A stretch of 64,000 nt of DNA from Desulfoplanes formicivorans (GTDB lineage: Bacteria; Desulfobacterota; Desulfovibrionia; Desulfovibrionales; Desulfomicrobiaceae). Shown here in pieces: positions 36,208 through 44,642 of this stretch. The notes under the pieces were generated by a model, which made no database searches, had not been told where the DNA came from, and worked only from the letters and a program-made list of their open reading frames with translations. A program made the position numbers and the translations under genes. The stretch spans positions 1-64,000 of the forward strand of contig NZ_BDFE01000020.1 of assembly GCF_001748225.1 (NCBI RefSeq). Reading direction: 5' to 3'. How positions within the stretch are numbered: position 1 is the stretch's first letter; each line of letters opens with the position of its first letter.

Positions 36208-37257
36208 ATGCAGCAGCGTGACAAGGCCTACAAGGAGGCCGGGGTGGATATAGATGCGGGAAACGCCTTTGTTTCGAGCATCAAATCCATTGTTTCGGAA
36301 ACGTTTACCAAGGGAGTGATCACGGATATCGGCGGATTTGGAGGATTGTTCAAGCCGGATCTGCACAATCTGCACGAGCCTGTTCTGGTGGCTTCCACTG
36401 ATGGGGTCGGAACCAAATTAAAACTGGCTTTCCTGTTCGAGCATCATACGACCATCGGAATCGATCTGGTGGCTATGAGCGTGAATGATATTTTGGTTCA
36501 GGGTGCTAAACCTCTTTTTTTCCTTGATTATTTTGCAACAGGTAAGCTTGAGCAGGAGCGTGCTCAGGAAGCACTTGCGGGGATAGCTCATGGGTGCAAA
36601 CTGGCTCAATGTGCTCTTTTGGGCGGTGAAACCGCAGAAATGCCGGATTTTTACGCACCTGGCGAGTATGATCTTTCCGGATTCTGCGTGGGCATCGTGG
36701 ACAACGACCGTATTGTGGACGGTAGAGGTATTCGTGTCGGGGACAGGATCGTGGGGCTGGCATCGTCGGGCATTCACTCCAATGGGTATTCCCTGGTGCG
36801 CAAGATTTACAAGGATAGCGGCCTTGGGGCCAGGGACATTTTTCCGGGGACGGACAAAACCGTGGCCGACGTGCTGCTGGAACCGACCAGAATCTATGTT
36901 AAAACAGTACTCAACCTCCTGCGTGATCTCGAGATTCGGGGCATGGTTCATGTAACCGGTGGTGGTTTTTACGACAATATTCCCCGTGTACTGCCCGAAT
37001 CCCTCAAGGCATCTGTCCAGTTCGGAACCTGGGACATCCCCCCTGTTTTTTCTTGGCTCAGGAAACAGGGCAATTTGTCTTGGGAAGAAATGCTTCAGAT
37101 TTTCAATTCGGGAATCGGGTACATCCTGGTTATCAGCCCGGATATGGAAGAGGATGTTATGTCCCGTTTGAAGGCTCTAGGGCAGGATGCCTGGGTGATT
37201 GGTGAAATAGCCGAACGAACCGGTCAGGATTCCGAGCAGGTGGATATTCTTTTCTAG
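36208..37257 (+). CDS. purM: Phosphoribosylformylglycinamidine cyclo-ligase
   Basis: An ATP-dependent ring closure that forms AIR, the fifth step of purine synthesis. The family sequence is complete over 349 residues: YKEAGVDIDAGNAFV at the N-terminus, VLVASTDGVGTKLKLAF, GIDLVAMSVNDILVQGAKPLFFLDY, LLGGETAEMPDFYAPGEYDLSGF, GLASSGIHSNGYSLVRKI and VTGGGFYDNIPRVLP. AAGGAGAAAGGTGG before the ATG at 36208 fixes the start. Its upstream region shows no recognisable purine riboswitch. The 237 bp downstream hold no gene that I can support. Confidence 0.97.
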   Translation: MQQRDKAYKEAGVDIDAGNAFVSSIKSIVSETFTKGVITDIGGFGGLFKPDLHNLHEPVLVASTDGVGTKLKLAFLFEHHTTIGIDLVAMSVNDILVQGAKPLFFLDYFATGKLEQERAQEALAGIAHGCKLAQCALLGGETAEMPDFYAPGEYDLSGFCVGIVDNDRIVDGRGIRVGDRIVGLASSGIHSNGYSLVRKIYKDSGLGARDIFPGTDKTVADVLLEPTRIYVKTVLNLLRDLEIRGMVHVTGGGFYDNIPRVLPESLKASVQFGTWDIPPVFSWLRKQGNLSWEEMLQIFNSGIGYILVISPDMEEDVMSRLKALGQDAWVIGEIAERTGQDSEQVDILF

Positions 37258-37494
37258 ACTTCCTGATGAATGTGAATACAGAAGGAATCTGGTTGGTCGG
37301 GGTCCTGGATCGCATCTGGCACGGCCCTCAATAAACAGGGCGCCAACCCCGAAAAAAGGTCGTCCGGTGGGCAGGCCGCGAGGGAGGGGTGCTTTGAACC
37401 CCTTGTGGTGTTTGCCCCTTGGGCAGGCGTAAAGGGTGTCTTCCCGGGCTCCTTTTTCCCGCGTTTGTCGCAGATGCAGAAACCGAGGTGAACA

Positions 37495-37830
37495 ATGGAA
37501 TTTGAGCAGATAGAAAAGGATAATGCCGTGATTCTCACGGTGCGCGGGCGGATGGATGCTGTGACCGCTCCCCAGTTTGAAGAACAATGCAACGCCATCA
37601 TTGATGGCGGGGCCACAAATATCTGTGTGCAGATGGCTCAGGTGGAGTACATGAGCAGTGCGGGTTTGCGCAGCGTGCTGCTCATTGGCAAGAAACTCAA
37701 GGGGCTTGGTGGGGGACTGGCGTTTTACGATCTTTCCGGCATGGTGAGCGAGGTGTTCAAAATGTCCGGGTTCAGTTCGATCTTTCCTGTGGGGGAGAGC
37801 CAAGACGATGCGCTCGCCAAACTCGGTTGA
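37495..37830 (+). CDS. STAS-domain anti-sigma factor antagonist
   Basis: A 111-residue single-domain STAS protein of the SpoIIAA/RsbV type. Its switch serine lies in YMSSAGLRSVL (Ser54 or Ser55), the site that the partner kinase phosphorylates. Unphosphorylated, such proteins sequester the kinase partner. The gene overlaps the following RsbW-like kinase by 23 bp, so the two are coupled and likely form one switch. No sigma factor of the sigma-B type or PP2C phosphatase is next to them, so the output target is unknown. Confidence 0.9.
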   Translation: MEFEQIEKDNAVILTVRGRMDAVTAPQFEEQCNAIIDGGATNICVQMAQVEYMSSAGLRSVLLIGKKLKGLGGGLAFYDLSGMVSEVFKMSGFSSIFPVGESQDDALAKLG

Positions 37831-38248
37831 TGCCTGCACGCAATGTCTGACGGCAGACGCCGACATGGCTTCTCTTGACGCCCTGCAAACCTTTGCCCGC
37901 TCCTGTCTGCACCGCTCGGGCGGGCCGGAGGCCCTGCAGGGTAAGATTGAGCTTGTCCTTGAAGAGCTTCTGGTCAATGTCTTCAATTATGCCTATCCTC
38001 GGGATTGTCCCGGGCAGGTCACCCTGTGCTGCCGGTGCGAGGCTGACCGCCTGGCCTTCATCATCAAGGACCGGGGCGCAGCCTTTGATCCCCTGGAGCG
38101 AGCCACTGCCGACACCTCTTTGGACATAGAACAGCGTCCCATAGGTGGACTCGGCATCCACCTGGTCAGAAACATGGCTGATTCCATTGTCTATGAACGG
38201 CGGGATGGCTTCAATGTCCTGACTGTCACCTTTTCCCTTTCTCAGTAA
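37808..38248 (+). CDS. RsbW-like anti-sigma serine kinase (HATPase)
   Basis: A 146-residue GHKL ATPase of the RsbW/SpoIIAB class. The ATP lid and binding boxes are ELVLEELLVNVFNYAY (N box), IIKDRGAAFDPL (G1 box) and GGLGIHLVRNMAD (G2 box). It should phosphorylate the STAS protein encoded just upstream and bind a partner protein when free. Translation is coupled to the STAS gene by overlap. A strong hairpin follows at 38261. In Gram-negative bacteria such pairs control diverse outputs, not only sigma factors. Confidence 0.9.
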   Translation: MRSPNSVDACTQCLTADADMASLDALQTFARSCLHRSGGPEALQGKIELVLEELLVNVFNYAYPRDCPGQVTLCCRCEADRLAFIIKDRGAAFDPLERATADTSLDIEQRPIGGLGIHLVRNMADSIVYERRDGFNVLTVTFSLSQ

Positions 38249-38260
38249 GACCTTCCCAAA

Positions 38261-38297
38261 CAAACGCTCCGACACCCACAGGGTATCGGAGCGTTTG
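38261..38297. terminator. Hairpin between the partner-switch pair and a convergent GGDEF gene
   Basis: CAAACGCTCCGA (38261-38272) pairs with TCGGAGCGTTTG (38286-38297); an inner ACCC/GGGT pair and an ACA loop complete it. T-rich flanks are short on both sides, so it likely serves both convergent genes. Confidence 0.75.
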
Positions 38298-38333
38298 TGT
38301 CCTTTGGCTTGGCGCACCATCTTTCCACGTGTT

Positions 38334-39386
38334 TCAGTCTGTTTCTGGGGTCACGACCCTGTGGCCGCCACTTTGCTTGCCCTTGTAGAGCAGTTTGTCC
38401 ACCCGATGGATCAGCTCCTGAATGGGAATGGGCTGCTGGGGACCGATGCACATGGCTCCGGCAGAAATGGACACCTCATGTCCCGATGGCAGGGCCTTGA
38501 AAACATGATTGCTGACATCATCCAGGATGCGTTGGGCTATGCATCGGGTCTGCTCGGGACCTGTCTGGGGCAGAAGGATCACGAATTCATCCCCTCCGTA
38601 GCGACAGACAATGTCGATGTCCCTGCGTAATCCCTGGGAGATCTTCCCGGCAAATTCCACCAGAACCTGGTCACCGACCACATGGCCGAAGCGATCGTTG
38701 ATCGTCTTGAACTCATCTATATCCATGAGGATGATGCCGAGATAGTGAGGGGTGCGTTTCATTTTGGCCATTTCTTCATTGGCCCTGATTTCGAAATACC
38801 GCCGGACATGCACGCCAGTAAGTCCGTCAACAACAGCCAGTTCAAAAAGGTGCATGTTCTCCAGGGAGAGGGCAAAGATCGATGCCAGGACCCTGAGACG
38901 TTGCACGGTTTCAAATTCCAGGGGGTGGTTGTCGATGGTCAGTGTGACCACCGCCATGAGTTGCTTGGAGGATCGGGCCACGGGGATGCACAATCCCTGG
39001 GTCAGGTTCGATGTCTGTTGGGACGTGATCCAGGGGAAAACGTTCAGGTCCAGGAAACATTCCCGTATTTCGTGGGACATGATGATTTCGTGTTCCGGGG
39101 AACCCTTTTTCAGAGAGCAGGCCCTGGAGGAAAAGGTGGTTTTGCCGTGATCAAAAGACCCTTCCTCGGTGAGATTGAGCTTTTTTTCGTCCACGGTCAT
39201 GATCCCCACCTGCTGTGTCCTGGAGAAATCGGCAAAGGTTTCCAGTGCCGTCTGGATCAAAGTCTTTTTGTCGGTAATGGCCATGAACAGCCGGGTGGCG
39301 TAATTGAGGATGAAGAGTTCTTCATCCCACCCGGGACTTTTGGGGGGGCAATGGTTGCCAGAAGGTGGTGATCCGTTTTTGGTCAT
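38334..39386 (-). CDS. GAF-like sensor with GGDEF diguanylate cyclase
   Basis: A 350-residue cyclic di-GMP synthase. Residues 20-180 resemble a GAF sensor (ATRLFMAITDKKTLIQTALETFADFS, then GLCIPVARSSKQLMAVVTL). The GGDEF domain follows with LMDIDEFKTINDRFGHVVGD and the active GGDEF at 264-268. Five residues before it, Arg255-x-x-Asp258 forms a canonical inhibitory I-site, so product feedback is expected, unlike the cyclase at 33426. There are no membrane spans. It may sense an intracellular ligand. Confidence 0.92.
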   Translation of the reverse strand: MTKNGSPPSGNHCPPKSPGWDEELFILNYATRLFMAITDKKTLIQTALETFADFSRTQQVGIMTVDEKKLNLTEEGSFDHGKTTFSSRACSLKKGSPEHEIIMSHEIRECFLDLNVFPWITSQQTSNLTQGLCIPVARSSKQLMAVVTLTIDNHPLEFETVQRLRVLASIFALSLENMHLFELAVVDGLTGVHVRRYFEIRANEEMAKMKRTPHYLGIILMDIDEFKTINDRFGHVVGDQVLVEFAGKISQGLRRDIDIVCRYGGDEFVILLPQTGPEQTRCIAQRILDDVSNHVFKALPSGHEVSISAGAMCIGPQQPIPIQELIHRVDKLLYKGKQSGGHRVVTPETD

Positions 39387-39395
39387 GGTAACCTG

Positions 39396-39614
39396 TTATG
39401 TTTCAAGGAGCTTTACAATGGTCTCTGGAGGCGGAATCTTCCCTGTTTGGCGTTTGGAATAGATTGTTTTCCCCTCTTTGACCACCTCGAAATCGCCGGT
39501 TTGTCCCGGAGTAAGGGTGACCGTGCAGTCCAGGGCGTCTTGCAGGGCAGCCGCCAGACCGGCGGCCTTGGGATAATAGTTTCAAACCGTGCAATAGAAT
39601 ATTTCGATGTTCAT
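39396..39614 (-). CDS. SelW-like (Rdx family) selenoprotein, Sec encoded by in-frame UGA
   Basis: A 72-residue thioredoxin-fold redox protein, readable only if UGA at 39584-39582 is decoded as selenocysteine. It begins MNIEIFYCTV, then Sec11 and NYYPKAAGLAAALQDAL. The redox motif is therefore Cys8-Thr-Val-Sec11 (CxxU), the position of CxxC or CxxU in SelW/Rdx proteins, directly after the first beta strand as expected. The rest (CTVTLTPGQTGDFEVV, then GKTIYSKRQTGKIPP) matches the family pattern, including the GxFEV and G-K-x-P segments. AAGGA lies 7 bases before the ATG. A SECIS-like hairpin follows the UGA. Conventional gene calling would miss or split it. The homology call rests on recognised motifs. 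Confidence 0.88.
39550..39584 (-). promoter_or_regulatory. Bacterial SECIS-like element
   Basis: On the mRNA the UGA (39584-39582) is followed after 15 bases by GCCGCC, loop GGUCU, GGCGGC (39566-39550). This is a 6-bp GC stem with the same GGUCU loop as the E. coli fdhF SECIS, at a suitable distance for SelB to act. Confidence 0.82.
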
Positions 39615-39667
39615 GGCTGATCCTTTTCCGGGGAAGTTCTGCCATTGCTGGCGTGCATGTCCCCATG

Positions 39668-41350
39668 CTATTTCTTTTTGGCCCAGGAATCCCTTATGGT
39701 GACAGTTCGGTTGTAGACCGGCATGCCCTGGTCGTTGTCCCTACTGTCCCGGCAGAAAAATCCCTGACGTTCGAACTGGAATCCCTGCTCGGGACGACCT
39801 TGGGCCAGAGCGGGATCGGCCTTGCACCCCGTCAGGATACGCAGGGATTCGGGATTGATGAACTCCTTGAAATCCTTGCCCTTGTCCGCAGTGGGAAAGG
39901 GAACCGAGAACATCCGGTCGTAGAGGCGCACTTCGATATCCAGGGCATGGCGGGCCGAAACCCAGTGCAGGGTCCCCTTGACCTTGCGTCCGTCAGGAGC
40001 GTCCCCGCCCCGGCTGGCCGGGTCATGGGTGCAATGGATTTCCTTGATGGCGCCGGTTGTTGTATCCCGGATCACCTGGGTACAGGTGACCAGATAGGCA
40101 CCGCGTAGACGCACTTCCCGTCCGGGAGCAAGGCGGAAGAATTTTTTGGGCGGGTTTTCCAGAAAATCATCCTTTTCAATGTAGATTTCCCGGCAAAAGG
40201 GCACCTTTCTCGTTCCCATGGCCGGATTCTTGGGATGCACGGGGAGTTCGAAATATTCTTCCTGGTCGTTGGGATAGTCGGTGAGAACGATTTTCAGGGG
40301 CTTGAGCACGGCCATGGTTCTCGGAGCCGTATCATTGAGGGCATCGCGCACGCAGCTTTCCAGCACTCCCATGTCCACGCAGCTGTCCTTGCGGCTCACC
40401 CCGATGCGTTCACAAAAGGCACGGATGGCCTCAGGGGGAAAGCCCCGCCTGCGCATTCCTGACAGGGTGGGCATGCGGGGATCGTCCCATCCGTCCACCA
40501 GTCCTTCCCGGACCAGTTCATGGAGTTTGCGTTTGCTGGTTACCGTATAATTGATGTTCAGCCGGGCAAATTCGATCTGTACAGGGTGGCAGGGAACGCT
40601 CACATGGTCGAGGATCCAGTCGTACAAGGGCTTGTGGTCCGCGAATTCAAGGGTGCACAGGGAATGGGTAATGCCTTCCAGGGCATCGGAAATGCAGTGG
40701 GCGAAATCGTACATGGGATAGATGCACCACGTTGTTCCCGTTCGCGGGTGCGGGGTCTTGATGATCCTGTAGATGACGGGATCGCGCATGTTCATGTTGG
40801 GGGAGTTCATGTCGATTTTGGCCCTGAGAACATGGGTTCCTTCCTCGAATTCTCCCTGGCGCATCCTGGCGAACAGATCCAGGTTTTCCTCAACCGAGCG
40901 GTTGCGAAAGGGGCTTTCCTTGCCGGGCTCGGTCAGAGTACCCCTGTAGGCGCGGATGTCCTCGGCCGAAAGTTCGCACACATAGGCCAGATTTTTTTGG
41001 ATCAATTCAACAGCCAGGTTGTACAGGGTTTCAAAATAATCCGATGCATGGCACGGTGTATTGCCAAAGGAAAATCCAAGCCATGTGACATCGCGGATGA
41101 TCGCGTCAATATATGTCTGTTCTTCCTTGGCAGGGTTGCTGTCATCAAAGCGGAGGTTGCAATGGCTGCCTGCATAGGATTCGGCAAGACCGAAATTGAG
41201 ACAGATGGACTTGGCATGTCCGATGTGCAGGAAACCGTTGGGCTCGGGGGGAAATCGGGTCACGATGTGCGCGTGCTTGCCCTGGGCAAGATCCTTGTCA
41301 ATGATGGCTTTGATGAAATGGGATGAGGGGGTTGATGCTGGTGTTGTCAT
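39668..41350 (-). CDS. glnS: Glutaminyl-tRNA synthetase
   Basis: A class I synthetase that charges tRNA-Gln directly. Its presence implies that the cell does not rely only on transamidation. PPEPNGFLHIGHAKS is the HIGH-type motif and VTSKRKLHELV the KMSKS-type region. DDSNPAKEEQTYIDAI and YPMYDFAHCISDALEGITHSLCTLEF are diagnostic, and the C-terminal beta-barrel anticodon domain is present (to GMPVYNRTVTIRDSW). 560 residues. The ATG at 41350 is preferred because AAGGA precedes it by 7 bases. Confidence 0.96.
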   Translation of the reverse strand: MTTPASTPSSHFIKAIIDKDLAQGKHAHIVTRFPPEPNGFLHIGHAKSICLNFGLAESYAGSHCNLRFDDSNPAKEEQTYIDAIIRDVTWLGFSFGNTPCHASDYFETLYNLAVELIQKNLAYVCELSAEDIRAYRGTLTEPGKESPFRNRSVEENLDLFARMRQGEFEEGTHVLRAKIDMNSPNMNMRDPVIYRIIKTPHPRTGTTWCIYPMYDFAHCISDALEGITHSLCTLEFADHKPLYDWILDHVSVPCHPVQIEFARLNINYTVTSKRKLHELVREGLVDGWDDPRMPTLSGMRRRGFPPEAIRAFCERIGVSRKDSCVDMGVLESCVRDALNDTAPRTMAVLKPLKIVLTDYPNDQEEYFELPVHPKNPAMGTRKVPFCREIYIEKDDFLENPPKKFFRLAPGREVRLRGAYLVTCTQVIRDTTTGAIKEIHCTHDPASRGGDAPDGRKVKGTLHWVSARHALDIEVRLYDRMFSVPFPTADKGKDFKEFINPESLRILTGCKADPALAQGRPEQGFQFERQGFFCRDSRDNDQGMPVYNRTVTIRDSWAKKK

Positions 41351-41565
41351 GCGTTGATCCTTGATTGATAGGCAGAGTGCAGAAAACAGAAAAAAGATGA
41401 CGGAACGAAAAGATGTGTCATTCCGGACATGCTCCAGGATATCTCCCCGGCGGGCTTTGCCTGGATGGTGGGGCACAAGGCGGTCTGCCGGTGTTGTGCC
41501 GAGGAGCACGGGGAGAGAAGGACGTTCACGAAAGGCAATGGGCTGACGCGATCATTCAGCGCAGT

Positions 41566-42078
41566 TTATCGTTCCTCAATCCGGTCCCAGAGCAGGCTCT
41601 CTTTGGGGTGCCCCTTGGGGGACTCTTTGGGATAGCCCATGGCAATGATCGATTCCACTTCCAGGTGATCTGGCAGGTCGAGCACCTGTTTGATGTAGTC
41701 GCTTGCGGGTGCTCCTTGCTCGTGCATCCTTTTTCGTACCTGAATCCAGCAGCTCCCAAGGCCCAGGCTGTGGGCGGTCAGGTGCAGAATGAGCGAGGCG
41801 ATGGACGCATCCTCCACCCAGACATCGCAAAGGGACGGGTCAGCGCATACAACCACCCCCAGGGGGGCGTTCTTGAGAAATCCGGCCCCGTGCGGTTTGC
41901 ATGTGGCAAGGGTTGCAAGCAGAGACGTGTTGGTGACGAACAGAAAGTGCCAGGGGTTCAGGCTGCGGGAGGAAGGCGCACGAAGAACCGCTTCCTTGAG
42001 GGCGGCCACAAGCTCCGGGGCAACGGGACGGGCATCAAAGGCCCTGATGCTTCGTCTGGTGCGCAAAAGGTCGAGCAT
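41566..42078 (-). CDS. Nitroreductase-family FMN oxidoreductase
   Basis: A 170-residue flavoprotein of the nitroreductase fold. Residues near the start (LLRTRRSIRAFDARPV) and RAPSSRSLNPWHFLFV form the FMN phosphate-binding region. DASIASLILHLTAHSLGLGSCWI and the C-terminal MGYPKESPKGHPKE are also family features. Physiological substrates of such short anaerobic members are usually unknown; quinones, enones or nitro compounds are typical in vitro. It is divergent from lpxB with a 192-bp gap. Confidence 0.88.
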   Translation of the reverse strand: MLDLLRTRRSIRAFDARPVAPELVAALKEAVLRAPSSRSLNPWHFLFVTNTSLLATLATCKPHGAGFLKNAPLGVVVCADPSLCDVWVEDASIASLILHLTAHSLGLGSCWIQVRKRMHEQGAPASDYIKQVLDLPDHLEVESIIAMGYPKESPKGHPKESLLWDRIEER

Positions 42079-42270
42079 GGCAAACTCCTTGGACTGGGAT
42101 GGATCAAAGGTACCATAAATGTCCTTGCGCCTGGGGTTCTGTCAAGCCGCAATCCGGGTACCAGGACGCTTCCAGCGTTTCCTGGGGCCCAACCTGATCA
42201 TTTACTTGGCACGGGTTGGAGAGTAAGGACTATGCCTTTGTCGATTACAAACCACGGTGCCGGGAGGACC

Positions 42271-43416
42271 ATGAGGCAAACACGAAGCCAAGGTACATTG
42301 AAAAAGGTTTTCATCTGTGCGGGAGAGGCCTCCGGAGACATGTACGGAGCCATGCTGGTTGATGCCCTGCACGCGATTGATCCCGCCCTTTCCTGTGTTG
42401 GCATGGGCGGAAGCACCATGCGTGCACGGGGATTCAAGGCATTGATCCATTCCGAAGCCCTTTCGGTCATGGGGCTTACCGAGGTCATAGGACACCTGCC
42501 TCGGATTCTGGGGCTGTTTACACGCATGCGCCGGTTTCTGGAAAAAGAACGGCCTGCAGTGGTGGTGCTCATCGACTCCCCGGATTTCAATTTCCGGGTG
42601 GCCAAAATGGCCAAAAAACTTTCCATCCCGGTTGTCTATTACATCACCCCGCAGGTCTGGGCTTGGCGGCAGGGCAGGGTCAAATTTCTCAAGCATTATG
42701 TAGACCGCCTCGTGTGCATCTTTCCCTTTGAAGAGCCTTTTTTCCGCAAGCATGGACTTGATGCGACCTTTGTGGGTCATCCCCTGCTTGAAACCATGGA
42801 TCTTGCAACCCGCAGGAAGATTGGTCCCGATGCCAAGCGGATAGGCATCCTGCCCGGCAGCCGGCACAAGGAAATTGCCTCCCTTTTGCCCGTATTTGCC
42901 AAGGTCGCCTCCCTTTTGTGGGCAAGGGATCCCGCATTGAGGTTTACCCTTGTTCAGGCTCCCCAGGTGGAGCTGCAGACCATACAATCGTTGTGGCTCC
43001 AGGACGTGCCCGTGGATATTGTACCGGCAACAGACAGATACGATGCCTTGAGGCAATGCTCCTTTGTTGTTGCTGCTTCCGGCACGGCCACGTTTGAATG
43101 CGCCCTGCTCGGGGTGCCGACCATGCTGGCCTACAAGGTGGCTTTTTTGAGCTATCATATTGGTCGCAGGCTCATCCGGGTGCCTTTTATCGGCATGGTC
43201 AACCTGATCCTGGGCAAAAGGGTCTTTCCGGAATTCATCCAGCACGAGGCCACCCCCCAGGCCATGGCCGCCCTGGGGCAATCATGGCTTGAGCATCCCG
43301 ATCGTCTCGAGCTGATACGCAGCGAACTCGAAACCTTGCCCGCCATGATGGGTCCGGGAAAGGCAACGGATCGGGCCGCTGCCATTGTTGCAGAATACGT
43401 ATCCGGTACGCGCTGA
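42271..43416 (+). CDS. lpxB: Lipid-A-disaccharide synthase
   Basis: A GT19 enzyme of the inner membrane surface that joins lipid X to the UDP-diacyl sugar to give the beta-1,6 disaccharide of lipid A. Typical sequences are FICAGEASGDMYGAMLVDAL, LIDSPDFNFRVAKMAKKL, VVYYITPQVWAWRQGRVKFL, LPGSRHKEIASLLPVF and the C-terminal VAASGTATFECALLGVPTMLAYKV. GGGAGG is 3 bases before the ATG at 42271, and AAGGA is near an ATG at 42232, so the first 13 codons are uncertain. It starts the lpxB-gnnA-gnnB-like run. Confidence 0.95.
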   Translation: MRQTRSQGTLKKVFICAGEASGDMYGAMLVDALHAIDPALSCVGMGGSTMRARGFKALIHSEALSVMGLTEVIGHLPRILGLFTRMRRFLEKERPAVVVLIDSPDFNFRVAKMAKKLSIPVVYYITPQVWAWRQGRVKFLKHYVDRLVCIFPFEEPFFRKHGLDATFVGHPLLETMDLATRRKIGPDAKRIGILPGSRHKEIASLLPVFAKVASLLWARDPALRFTLVQAPQVELQTIQSLWLQDVPVDIVPATDRYDALRQCSFVVAASGTATFECALLGVPTMLAYKVAFLSYHIGRRLIRVPFIGMVNLILGKRVFPEFIQHEATPQAMAALGQSWLEHPDRLELIRSELETLPAMMGPGKATDRAAAIVAEYVSGTR

Positions 43417-43477
43417 CCATTTTCCTGAATGGCAGCTGCTGTACTAGAGGATACACATACCTTCAATGGAGTTACGC

Positions 43478-44509
43478 ATGAACGCACTTGCTTATGGAAT
43501 CATCGGTGTCGGTCATCTCGGGGCGATCCATGCCAAGGTGGCCAAGCAGATGACTTCGCTTGATCTGGTTGGCGTCTACGATACGGATGTATCCAGGGGA
43601 AGGATGGTGGCCGAGCAGGTCGGTGTTCCCTGTTTCGAGACCATGGAGGAACTCCTCGATCAGGTGGATGCAGTGAGCATTGTTGTGCCCACGGTGCACC
43701 ATTTCGAGGTGGCCCAAAAGGCTCTGGAGCACGGGTGCCATATTTTCCTGGAAAAGCCGATTACCGCCACGGTGGACGAGGCCAGAAGGATCGTTCATCT
43801 GGCCAAACAGGCCGGAAAGAAGTTGCAGGTCGGGCATATCGAGCGGTTCAACCCTGCGGTCTTGGCTCTCAAGGAGTATTCCTTTGAGCCCATGTTCATT
43901 GAATCCCACCGTTTGAGTCCCTTTAATCCCCGGGGCACGGATGTGAGCGTGATCCTTGACCTGATGATTCATGATCTGGATATTATTCTGGCGCTGGTGG
44001 ACCGCCCCCTGGCATCCATAGACGCCTCGGGGGTTGCCGTTGTTTCCGATACCGAAGATATCGCCAATGTCCGGTTGACCTTTGACAACGGGGCCGTGGC
44101 CAATATCACCACGAGCAGGATTTCGGTCAAGGCCATGCGCAAAATGCGCATCTTTCAGAAAAACATGTATATTTCCATTGACTTTCTTCAGAAGCAGTCG
44201 GAAATTTTTCAGCTTTCAACTGGCGAGGTGTCCGGTGGCAAGGGGTTGCCCGTGGCCACCATAGGCGAGGGTGATCGGGCCAAGCAGGTGCTCTATGAGC
44301 GGCCTGAAGTGCCCGAGGTCAATTCCATGGAGCTGGAGCTGGACAAGTTTGCCCAGGCCATCAACAAGGGCGAACATACCCCGGTCACGGGAGAGGACGG
44401 TTTGCGGGCCCTGGATGTGGCCGCGACCATTTTGCAGAAAATCCGGCATCCCGAGGACGTGCAGCAGGGGGGACGGTGCCCGAATCACAGGGCGCAGGAA
44501 GCAGACTGA
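43478..44509 (+). CDS. gnnA: GnnA-like UDP-GlcNAc 3-dehydrogenase (Gfo/Idh/MocA family)
   Basis: A 343-residue NAD(P)-dependent oxidoreductase. The Rossmann motif is YGIIGVGHLGAIHAKVA, the family signature FLEKPITATVDEA contains the catalytic-type EKP, and QVGHIERFNPA follows. In lipid A pathways with 2,3-diaminoglucose, GnnA oxidises C3 of UDP-GlcNAc and GnnB transaminates it. Here the gene lies 61 bp after lpxB and 133 bp before a DegT-type aminotransferase, the arrangement expected for that pathway. Related WbpB-like enzymes act on UDP-GlcNAcA, so the substrate is inferred. The start at 43478 is chosen because GGAG lies 6 bases upstream. Confidence 0.82.
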   Translation: MNALAYGIIGVGHLGAIHAKVAKQMTSLDLVGVYDTDVSRGRMVAEQVGVPCFETMEELLDQVDAVSIVVPTVHHFEVAQKALEHGCHIFLEKPITATVDEARRIVHLAKQAGKKLQVGHIERFNPAVLALKEYSFEPMFIESHRLSPFNPRGTDVSVILDLMIHDLDIILALVDRPLASIDASGVAVVSDTEDIANVRLTFDNGAVANITTSRISVKAMRKMRIFQKNMYISIDFLQKQSEIFQLSTGEVSGGKGLPVATIGEGDRAKQVLYERPEVPEVNSMELELDKFAQAINKGEHTPVTGEDGLRALDVAATILQKIRHPEDVQQGGRCPNHRAQEAD

Positions 44510-44642
44510 AGATCTGTCTCCGGCCTTACGGCCATGTGACAAGGCGGAAAGCCTGCATGGTCGTTGCGAACGGGCACGGCTCAGATCAGGCATTGTTTCT
44601 GACCACAAGGATGCAACACCACCAACAAAGCAGAGCTATTTC

